From Caulobacter vibrioides (lineage in GTDB: Bacteria; Pseudomonadota; Alphaproteobacteria; Caulobacterales; Caulobacteraceae): a DNA stretch of 64,000 nucleotides. The notes beneath the pieces were generated by a model. The model was not told where the DNA came from and did no database searches. It was given only the letters and a program-made list of their open reading frames with translations. The stretch covers positions 186,001 to 250,000 of the forward strand of contig NZ_PJRR01000014.1 in the NCBI RefSeq assembly GCF_002858865.1, given 5' to 3'. Below, piece after piece: positions 25,436 through 32,593 of this stretch. Numbering within the stretch: position 1 is the stretch's first letter; every line of letters begins with the position of its first letter. The position numbers and the translations under genes are program-made.

Positions 25436-27432
25436 GCGACAAGATGGAAGAGAGCCGCAGCCGGCTGGAAAGCCTGCTGCCGCGTCTGGGCAAGGCCGCC
25501 GAACGCCTGGCCAGGGATGGCGGGGAAAGCGTGCGAGCGCTCGGCCTGCGCTCGCCTGTTCTCGACGCCGAGACCCTGGCCCGCGCTTTGGACGCCGGCC
25601 CCGGCAAGCTCGAAAGCGTCGGCGTGAACCCCATGGCGCTGGAGGCGATCATCCGGCTGACGGGCCGCCCGCCGCTGATCGTGCGCAACGACGCGGTCGT
25701 CATCGAGCCGCCGCTGCTGGAAGAGTTTCCCATCACCATCACCGGCCAGATCAAGGCGGTGGAACCCGCCCTCGCCTCGGTGGGGCGGATCGAGTTCGTG
25801 AACCACGAGATGGCCTGGGGCGGAACGGGCTGGGTCGTGGACAGCGGCGCCGATGACGCCCTGGTCGTCACCAACCGCCACGTCGCCAAGCTGGTCGCCA
25901 AGCGCAGCGCCGACGGCCGGGGCGTGTTCCTGCGCTCGCCCTACAGCGGCGCTCGCTATGGCGCGAGCATCGACTTCAACGAGGAGGTCGACGCCCGGGT
26001 CACCGATGCGCGCAACGCCTCGGCCACGGCCGTGGAGTATCTGGCTGACGACACCGGGGCCGATGTCGCGCTGCTGCGCATCAAGCGTCCGCTCAACGCC
26101 GCCTGGGCTTGGCCCGACAGCGTCCCCCTGGCCGACCAGGAGGCCGGCCTGGACGAGCTGGTGGCGCTGATCGGCTATCCCGCCTACGACACGCGCAACG
26201 ACGTGACGGCGATGGAGCGGTACTTCCGGGGCCTCTACGACGTGAAGCGGTTCGCGCCCGGGCGTGTGACCCGCGCTGCGGACTCGGGCGGCGTCATCAG
26301 CCACGATTGCACCTCGCTGGGCGGCAATTCCGGCTCGGTGCTGCTCAGCCTCGAGCGCCGCGTGGCGGTGGGCCTGCACTTCGCGGGCCAGTACGGGATC
26401 GCCAACAGCGCCGTTTCGGCCGCCACCCTGCGCCGCCTGGTGTTCGGTTCACGCACGACGGTGGCCGGAGCGGTGTTGCAGGAGACCTTTGTCGAAGCCA
26501 AGGACGGCCTGCACACGGCCGACGACCTGAAGGATCGCAAAGGTTATGTCCCCGGCTTCCTGGGCGAGACGACGCCGCCCGTCCCCTGGCCGACCCTGGC
26601 GCCCGAGATCGCCGCAGGGCTGGCCAAGCCGGTCGATGCGCTGCCCGGCCGGCCTCACGAGCTGCGCTACACCCATTTTGGCGTGCTGTTCTCGCAGGAC
26701 CTGAAGCTGCCGGCCGCCACAGCGGTCAATATCGACGGCAAGCGGCCTGTCCGCATCAAGCGCGGCGACGACAAGTGGTTCGTGGACGCGCGCATCGACC
26801 CGGCCTGCCAGTATACCGCCAAGCACTACGGCGATCAGGCCATCGATCGCGGCCACATGGTCCGTCGCGAGGATCCCAACTGGGGCGACAATGCGATCCA
26901 GGCCAACTTCGACACCTTCCACTACACCAACGCCGCGCCGCAGCACGCGCTGCTGAACCAGGGCAAGAGCCTCTGGCAGGGCCTTGAGAACTACATCCTG
27001 GACAACAGCCGGACCGAGGGTTTCAAGGCCTGCGTCTTCACGGGGCCGATCCTGAACGGCGACTACGAGTATCTGCCCGAAGAGGGCGATGTCCGCGTTC
27101 CGCTCGAGTTCTGGAAGGTAGCGGTGATGGCCGCCAAGACCGAGGATGGCCAAGACACCCTGCACGCCACGGCCTATGTGCTGAGCCAGGGGCACCTGAT
27201 CCGAAAGTTGCTGGAGGACCGTCAGCGCAGCGAGGCGTTGGAGGGCTTCCGCCTGGGCGCCTATCGCACCTTCCAGGTGGCGATCCGGGATCTGGAAGCC
27301 GCCACCGGCATGAACTTCCACGACCTGCGCAACTACGATCCCCTGGCCGCCACCAAGGCGGGATCGGAAGCGATCGCCCAGGACGAGCCGGTGTTCGTGC
27401 CGCTGGAGACCGCCGCCGATCTGGTGCTCTGA
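25432..27432 (+). CDS. Trypsin-like protease fused to DNA/RNA non-specific endonuclease
   Basis: 666 aa. Residues 1-95 are a helical N-terminal region that could be a death-fold or effector-associated adaptor. Residues 115-345 are a trypsin-like protease with H150 (VTNRHVAKL), D211 (GADVALLRI) and S300 (SLGGNSGSV). Residues 405-640 are an NUC-type beta-beta-alpha-metal nuclease with the active-site block DRGHMVRRED (D472-H475) and the downstream TFHYTNAAPQH. Such nucleases degrade both DNA and RNA without sequence preference. With no signal peptide the nuclease would act inside the cell, so it would have to be held inactive, probably by proteolytic or STAND-dependent control. It is the last gene of the coupled three-gene operon and is followed by a hairpin and two palindromic repeats. 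Confidence 0.88.
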   Translation: MSDKMEESRSRLESLLPRLGKAAERLARDGGESVRALGLRSPVLDAETLARALDAGPGKLESVGVNPMALEAIIRLTGRPPLIVRNDAVVIEPPLLEEFPITITGQIKAVEPALASVGRIEFVNHEMAWGGTGWVVDSGADDALVVTNRHVAKLVAKRSADGRGVFLRSPYSGARYGASIDFNEEVDARVTDARNASATAVEYLADDTGADVALLRIKRPLNAAWAWPDSVPLADQEAGLDELVALIGYPAYDTRNDVTAMERYFRGLYDVKRFAPGRVTRAADSGGVISHDCTSLGGNSGSVLLSLERRVAVGLHFAGQYGIANSAVSAATLRRLVFGSRTTVAGAVLQETFVEAKDGLHTADDLKDRKGYVPGFLGETTPPVPWPTLAPEIAAGLAKPVDALPGRPHELRYTHFGVLFSQDLKLPAATAVNIDGKRPVRIKRGDDKWFVDARIDPACQYTAKHYGDQAIDRGHMVRREDPNWGDNAIQANFDTFHYTNAAPQHALLNQGKSLWQGLENYILDNSRTEGFKACVFTGPILNGDYEYLPEEGDVRVPLEFWKVAVMAAKTEDGQDTLHATAYVLSQGHLIRKLLEDRQRSEALEGFRLGAYRTFQVAIRDLEAATGMNFHDLRNYDPLAATKAGSEAIAQDEPVFVPLETAADLVL

Positions 27433-27449
27433 CGGATCGGCGCATCGCG

Positions 27450-27482
27450 AAGGGGACCCAGGCGCTCAGCGTGGGCCCCCTT
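27450..27482 (+). terminator. Hairpin after the protease/STAND/nuclease operon
   Basis: AAGGGGACCCA pairs with TGGGCCCCCTT around a short loop, directly after the last stop codon. There is no T-run, so termination strength is uncertain. Confidence 0.5.
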
Positions 27483-27485
27483 CGC

Positions 27486-27538
27486 TAGAGCCCTTTCCGA
27501 TCTGATTGAACCAATCAGATCGGATAAAAAGGGCTCTA
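27486..27538. repeat. Intergenic palindrome, subtype A
   Basis: Outer arms TAGAGCCC / GGGCTCTA enclose an inner perfect arm pair CCGATCTGATT / AATCAGATCGG around a GAACC loop. Its reverse complement matches the element at 63457-63510 over nearly its whole length. Confidence 0.8.
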
Positions 27539-27549
27539 TTTCAAAAGTT

Positions 27550-27601
27550 TAGAGCGTTCTTCGATCCGATCACCGCTTCACACTGATCGGAGAACGCTCT
27601 A
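27550..27601. repeat. Intergenic palindrome, subtype B
   Basis: Arms TAGAGCGTTCT / AGAACGCTCTA enclose CGATCCGATCACCGC and its imperfect partner. Its reverse complement matches 63394-63446 closely. It may act as the terminator of the GH115 gene, whose stop is 8 bases away. Confidence 0.8.
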
Positions 27602-27608
27602 GGTCGCG

Positions 27609-30155
27609 TCAGTGGTTCTCGTGGACGGCGATGACCTCGGGCGTCACCAGGCGCAGCTGGTCGACGGCGACCCGGCCCGCGCGCGAGGTCACCCGGACCA
27701 CATGCTTGCCGGGCGGCAGAGGGGCCCCGACGGTCGCGGTCAGCTGGTTGTCCAGCACACCCTGGGCCCAGGCGGGCGAGCCCACGGCGCGCGGCCAGCT
27801 CACGCGCTGCGGAGCCTCGCCATTGATGCTGACGTCCAGGGCGATCTCGCCGCCCTGACCGTCGGGGAAGATCGGCAGCACGCCGATCCGCAGACTGCGG
27901 CCTTCCGTCTTCGCCTCGACCTCCAGGGTCAGGTCGGCGCCGGCGGCGTCAGCAATCATCACACCGTCGCCGCGTCCGACGCCCTCGACAAACCGCCAGC
28001 CGCGATTGGCCTTGAAGGCCTCGGCCTCGAAGACGGGCGATCCGGCGAAGAGCGTGCCGTCGACCTCGGCCAGGAAGGCGGCGGGATCGGCGGTCAGCGC
28101 CGCGCCCGGCAGCGGGATGGGTCGGGCGCGATAGATGCGCCACTGGCTGTCGGCCGGCTCCTCGGGCATGAACCAGCGCCACTTGCCGCCGGCGACCTGG
28201 TTGTGGAACCGATCGGTCAGGGCGGTGATCTCGGCCTGGGCCTCGACCGCCGCGCCGCCGGCCGAACGCGCCATGGCCTGCCGGCCGTCGATCAGCGCGT
28301 TGTACCGCTCGGCCGCGAAGAACCGCATGTTGGCGGCCGCCGAGATGCGGATCGGAAACTCCACCAGCTCGAACCAGGCGTCCTGCAGCGTCGGCGGAAC
28401 CTGCCGGCTGGTCGCCTTGGTCTCGGCGACCAGGGTCCGGAAGGCCCGCAGGCGCGCACTGACCTCCTTGGGGGTGTAGCTGGACAGATGCCGGTTCTCG
28501 GCCACGGGCGGCCATTCCAGGTGCTCGGGCCGGCGTTCGAAGTTCAGGCGATAGTAGCGGTCCAGAAGATCGGCGGTCTTGGTCGCAAGCGCTGGTCCCA
28601 GGTTGCGGGCCGTCCAGTCGCTCAGGAACTGCTTCTGACTCTTGCCGCGCCAGCGATCGATGTCCCAGGCCATCTCCAGGAAGTGGCTGGTCCCGATCTC
28701 GGCCGGCTTGATGTCGCCGACATTGGCGATCCAGACGTTGCGCGCGCCCTTGTCCCAGGCGTGGATCATCTCCTCCTGCACCAGGGCCGGCGGCGTCGTT
28801 GAGAGCCACATGTAGGACAGCGGATAGCCCAGATACGAGAGGTGATAATAGACCCCCGCCCCGCCCTTGCGCGCGGCCTCCTCGGCGCTGGCGAACTGAC
28901 GGATGTAGCCGAAATTGTCGTCGGGCCAGACGATGGTGACGTCGTCGGGAACCTTCACCCCCGCGCGGTAGATGCCGAGCACTTCCTTGTAGGGCACGAA
29001 GATCTGCGGGATCTTCGCCACGTCGGCGTTCACGTTCTTAGCCAGGATCTCGCGCTGGTCGGCGATGATCTTGTCCAGCAGGGCGACCTTCTCCTCGATG
29101 GTCTTGGGGCCGACCATGCCGGTGTCGTGGATGCCGCGCATGCCGACCGTCCACAGGCTCTCATAGCCGGCGTTGGTCTTGGCGCGCTCTTCCCAATAGG
29201 CCTTCACGCCTTCGGGATTGGTCGCGTAGTTGAACTTGGCCGGGTCGTCCTTCCACTCGCCGACATTGTTGCGCAGCATGGCCTCGGCGTGGGACGAGCC
29301 CATGACGATGCCGTACTCCTCGGCCAGCTTGGCGTTGGCCGGATCGGAATTGAACGGCGCGGTCGTGTGGTGCATGGCCGGCCACAGGGTGTTGGCCTTC
29401 AGGCGCAGCAGCAGGGTGAAGATCTTGCGATAGGTCTTGGGACCGATGTCGCCGCGCTCGGGATCGAAGGTTTTCACCGCCCACGGATAGAGGCCCCAGT
29501 CCTCGTCATTGACGAAGATCCCGCGATAGCGGACCGACGGCGGACCGAAGCGATGGACGCCCGCGCGCACGAACAGCGCCTCGCGGCGCTGGGGCGTGAC
29601 GTCCGCCCACCAGGCCCAGGGCGAGACGCCCATGGCTTGCGCCACCTCATAAACGCCGAACGCCGCCCCGCGCCGGTCGCTGCCGATCACCACCAGGGCC
29701 TTGTCGACACCGGGCGCAGGACGGTCGACAGAGGCGATGATGAAGCTTTCCCAGGCGCCCTTGAGCTTGGAGACGTCGAGGCGCTTGGCGGCGACCAGCT
29801 GGTCGATGAGCGGGCTCTGGCCCAGCGTCCCGATGAAGATCGCCGTCTTGCCGGCGGGCGTGGCCGCGACCGCCGAGCGCTGGCCGGTGACCGTCTGGAT
29901 GTCGTCGGACAGGTCCTGGGCGGCATGCCGCACAACGGCCGCATCGGCCGGATCGACCACGAGGGTCGGGACCACGCCCGGGCCGACCAGCTGGAACCCG
30001 CCGCGTGCAGGCGCGTCCGCGAAGATCGGCGCGGTTTCGGCGATGGCGCGGCTTGGGGCGCGGCTTGGGGCGCCGGCGGCCCAGACCTCATGGGCTGGAA
30101 CGGCCGAGGAGGCCAAGGCGAGCGCGAAGACCGCCGCGACGTGCATCCACTTCAT
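27609..30155 (-). CDS. GH115 family alpha-glucuronidase
   Basis: 848 aa from the ATG at 30155, which has GGGAG upstream and opens into a signal peptide (AAVFALALASSAVPAHEVWA). The body matches GH115 enzymes in length and motifs: RYRGIFVNDEDWGL, TLLLRLKANTLWPAMH, MGSSHAEAMLRNN, IVWPDDNFGYIR and VYYHLSYLGYP. A C-terminal beta-sandwich domain (about 700-848) follows. GH115 enzymes remove (4-O-methyl-)glucuronic acid from xylan or related glycans. It should be periplasmic. It is the last gene of a minus-strand run that starts with a TonB receptor, so it probably acts on oligosaccharides brought in by that receptor. The combination with GH89 is unusual (see findings). Confidence 0.9.
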   Translation of the reverse strand: MKWMHVAAVFALALASSAVPAHEVWAAGAPSRAPSRAIAETAPIFADAPARGGFQLVGPGVVPTLVVDPADAAVVRHAAQDLSDDIQTVTGQRSAVAATPAGKTAIFIGTLGQSPLIDQLVAAKRLDVSKLKGAWESFIIASVDRPAPGVDKALVVIGSDRRGAAFGVYEVAQAMGVSPWAWWADVTPQRREALFVRAGVHRFGPPSVRYRGIFVNDEDWGLYPWAVKTFDPERGDIGPKTYRKIFTLLLRLKANTLWPAMHHTTAPFNSDPANAKLAEEYGIVMGSSHAEAMLRNNVGEWKDDPAKFNYATNPEGVKAYWEERAKTNAGYESLWTVGMRGIHDTGMVGPKTIEEKVALLDKIIADQREILAKNVNADVAKIPQIFVPYKEVLGIYRAGVKVPDDVTIVWPDDNFGYIRQFASAEEAARKGGAGVYYHLSYLGYPLSYMWLSTTPPALVQEEMIHAWDKGARNVWIANVGDIKPAEIGTSHFLEMAWDIDRWRGKSQKQFLSDWTARNLGPALATKTADLLDRYYRLNFERRPEHLEWPPVAENRHLSSYTPKEVSARLRAFRTLVAETKATSRQVPPTLQDAWFELVEFPIRISAAANMRFFAAERYNALIDGRQAMARSAGGAAVEAQAEITALTDRFHNQVAGGKWRWFMPEEPADSQWRIYRARPIPLPGAALTADPAAFLAEVDGTLFAGSPVFEAEAFKANRGWRFVEGVGRGDGVMIADAAGADLTLEVEAKTEGRSLRIGVLPIFPDGQGGEIALDVSINGEAPQRVSWPRAVGSPAWAQGVLDNQLTATVGAPLPPGKHVVRVTSRAGRVAVDQLRLVTPEVIAVHENH

Positions 30156-30221
30156 CACCACACTCCCTATTGGCGACACCCAACAGCGCCGCCGCCGCGC
30201 CCATGTCCTGGGCGACGTTGT

Positions 30222-31466
30222 TTAGCCGTCCGCGCGCGTCGCGCCCCGGACGACCGTCTCGAAGTCTTCCAGCCGGCAATCAAAGGCCGGGGTCGCCGTG
30301 CCGCAGCCCTGCACGAACACGGGCGCGGACAGCGGCGGGGTCTTGGCGTCCAGCGCAGTCATGTTCCGCAGCTGGGAAAGGCTTTGCCCGGTGAAGCGAA
30401 CACGGACCACGCGCACACCGTCATCGCGCCGCCAGCGCTCGAACACGAGAGCCCCGCCCGGCTGGATCTGGTTGGGTCGATAGCCCGGCAGGGTCCACTC
30501 CATTCGCAGCAGCCCCCCCAGCGACGCCAGGGTGCCGTCGTGGCCGGCGATGATCACCAACCTGGCGTCGGCGGGACCGATCGCGGCCGCGCCGTCCTGG
30601 AGGGTGGCCGCCAGCCGCTCGGCCAGATGGCCGGCCAGGGTCCGGGCGACATAGGGCGTGCGCAGACGCAGATCGAACTCGGCCTGATGCAGGAAGAACG
30701 ACCGGGTCAGCGCCTCTTCGTCCAGCCCTTTCCAGCCCAGACCCGCGAAGTCCCGCCCATCGGCCCAGGCCATCAGCAGGCTCTCGGTCACGCCCGAGGC
30801 GAAGGCTTCCGGCCCCGAAAGGCCGGCCAGCTCCTCGCCGTCGATAAAGCCGGGCTTGGCGTCGAACACGCGGCGCTTGCCGGGCGCTGGCGGACACGGA
30901 CCCTTGTCACACTGCATCAGGAGCGCATCGAGTTGCTCGGCCTCCTGGTTGTGACTGGCGCTCCAGGCGGTGAGGTCGCCGCCGACGCGGCCCGCCACGG
31001 CGGCGCGGGCCAGGGCGTGATCGGCCTTGGCGATCCCGGCCTTTACCGGCTCGAACATCGGGTCGATGTTCCCCTCGCCCACGGTGTTGACGACCGCCGC
31101 GCACCCCGGCGCCAGGGTCTCACGATAGGCCTTGGCCGTGGCGATGGTGCGCTGGGTGACATTGGCCCAGGCGTAGACGGATGCGCAGTCCCCCGGCTTC
31201 AACAGCCCCTGGGCGGCGTAGTACCGGCGGTAATAGTCGCCCATCCGCGCGACCAGCGTCTCGCCTCTCGCCGTCAGGTGTCCGGCCGGAACCTCGAAGC
31301 GGGGCCAGGGCCGGGCCGAGGCCTCCTCCAACCGCTCGGGACTGGACATGGCCGACCTGACGCCGTGACGGCTGAGGATGACGACCTTTTCCAGCGTCTC
31401 GGCCGACGCGGCGCCGGCCGACGCCAGGGCGAGGGCCACAACGGCGATGCGGAGGGACAGGCGCAT
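30222..31466 (-). CDS. Periplasmic histidine-type acid phosphatase (AppA/phytase-like)
   Basis: 414 aa from the ATG at 31466, preceded by TAGGAG. A signal peptide (RIAVVALALASAGAASA) precedes the catalytic motif LSRHGVRS. The partner HD motif is in IIAGHDGTLASL, and the C-terminal region has a Cys pair (QGCGTATPAFDCRL) that may form a disulphide. These are the marks of branch-2 histidine phosphatases such as glucose-1-phosphatase and phytase, which release phosphate from sugar phosphates or phytate in the periplasm. It lies 8 bases after the acetyltransferase stop, so it is co-transcribed with the GH89 genes. It may dephosphorylate phosphorylated glycan fragments before uptake. A longer open frame reaching into the upstream gene is not real. 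Confidence 0.87.
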   Translation of the reverse strand: MRLSLRIAVVALALASAGAASAETLEKVVILSRHGVRSAMSSPERLEEASARPWPRFEVPAGHLTARGETLVARMGDYYRRYYAAQGLLKPGDCASVYAWANVTQRTIATAKAYRETLAPGCAAVVNTVGEGNIDPMFEPVKAGIAKADHALARAAVAGRVGGDLTAWSASHNQEAEQLDALLMQCDKGPCPPAPGKRRVFDAKPGFIDGEELAGLSGPEAFASGVTESLLMAWADGRDFAGLGWKGLDEEALTRSFFLHQAEFDLRLRTPYVARTLAGHLAERLAATLQDGAAAIGPADARLVIIAGHDGTLASLGGLLRMEWTLPGYRPNQIQPGGALVFERWRRDDGVRVVRVRFTGQSLSQLRNMTALDAKTPPLSAPVFVQGCGTATPAFDCRLEDFETVVRGATRADG

Positions 31467-31474
31467 GCCGGCTC

Positions 31475-32593
31475 CTAGAGCTTCACCACGACGCCGCGCC
31501 GCGCCATGACATAGCCCAGCAGCCAGCAGACCAGCGTGTAGGCGAGCGCGCACAGCAGCGATCCGAACGCTCCCGGCATCACGGCCTGGAACAGGTTGAC
31601 GCCGACCCACTCGTAGATCCCCACGCCCGGCGCGACCTCGATCATGCCCAGCACGACCACGAACAGCTCCGAGAACAGGTAGAGCACCAAGGGATTGAGA
31701 CCAAACACCTGGAAGAAATAGGTCCCCGGATTGGACGCCTTGCCCTCCAGCAACTTGGCCAGGCCCGCCAGCAGGATGAGGTCGATACCGACCGTCAGCA
31801 GCACGAAGCTGCTGGTCCACAGCTTCTTGGCGATGGGGAAGAGCGGGCTCCAGATCAGACCCGCAAGGATCAGCACGAGGCCCGCGATCGCCATCTGGCC
31901 CATCGCTCGGCTCGAGCCGGGGTTCTCCTTCAAGAACCGCGCGGCGAGATAACCGGCCAGCACGTTCACCGTCGACGGCAGCGTGCCCAGCAGCCCCTCC
32001 GGATCGAAGCCACCGTCCTTGCGATAGAGATGGTTCTGACCGATCAGGAGCAGGTCCAGACGGGTGCCGGCGTTGCCCAGCTTGGACAGCGGCGCGGCCG
32101 GATCGCCGAACGCCATCAGGATCGCCCAGTAGCCCAGCAGCAGGACCGCGCAGAGCGCCACGATCAGGCGCGGCGACAGCCAGCGCACGGCGAAGGCGGC
32201 CAGCAGGTAGCACAGCGCGATCCGCTGCAGCACACCCATCACCCGGGTGTCCGAGAACGGGATCAGCGCCCAGTCGCCGTCGACCTTCCGGACGAACGGG
32301 AACCAGTACATCAAAAAGCCGAGCAGGAAGATCAGCGCGGCCCGGCGCAGCACTTTCACCGTGAAGTCGTTCAGCGGGATCGGCTTGGAGAAGGCGAAGG
32401 CCATCGAGCAGCCGACGGCGAACAGGAACGACGGAAACACCGCGTCGGCGGCCGTGAAGCCGAACCACGGCGCGTGGACCAGCTGGGTGTAGGCCTTGGC
32501 CCCGGGCCCCGCCGTATTGACGACGATCATCAGAAAGACCGTCAGCCCCCGGAACACGTCCAGGGACAGAAAGCGCGCGGCCGGCTGGCTCAT
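31475..32593 (-). CDS. nagX: NagX/HGSNAT-like transmembrane N-acetyltransferase
   Basis: 372 aa with about ten membrane helices. The family motif RFLSLDVFRGLTVFLMIVVN opens the protein, and WFGFTAADAVFPSFLF follows, as in NagX and the mammalian heparan-alpha-glucosaminide N-acetyltransferase. Such proteins are thought to use cytoplasmic acetyl-CoA to acetylate terminal glucosamine on the far side of the membrane. The start overlaps the stop of the GH89 gene by ATGA. GH89 releases GlcNAc but not free glucosamine, so acetylation by NagX would make glucosamine ends cleavable. NagX genes are often linked to nag loci. The biochemical role in bacteria is inferred from the human homologue. Confidence 0.85.
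   Translation of the reverse strand: MSQPAARFLSLDVFRGLTVFLMIVVNTAGPGAKAYTQLVHAPWFGFTAADAVFPSFLFAVGCSMAFAFSKPIPLNDFTVKVLRRAALIFLLGFLMYWFPFVRKVDGDWALIPFSDTRVMGVLQRIALCYLLAAFAVRWLSPRLIVALCAVLLLGYWAILMAFGDPAAPLSKLGNAGTRLDLLLIGQNHLYRKDGGFDPEGLLGTLPSTVNVLAGYLAARFLKENPGSSRAMGQMAIAGLVLILAGLIWSPLFPIAKKLWTSSFVLLTVGIDLILLAGLAKLLEGKASNPGTYFFQVFGLNPLVLYLFSELFVVVLGMIEVAPGVGIYEWVGVNLFQAVMPGAFGSLLCALAYTLVCWLLGYVMARRGVVVKL

Noticed and set aside
27486-27601. CRISPR array from repeated palindromes
   Set aside because: Only two different palindromes, no regular spacers and no cas genes.
31467-32468. Upstream extension of the acid phosphatase frame
   Set aside because: Runs antisense to nothing but out of frame with the NagX gene on the same strand; the signal peptide and ribosome site place the true start at 31466.
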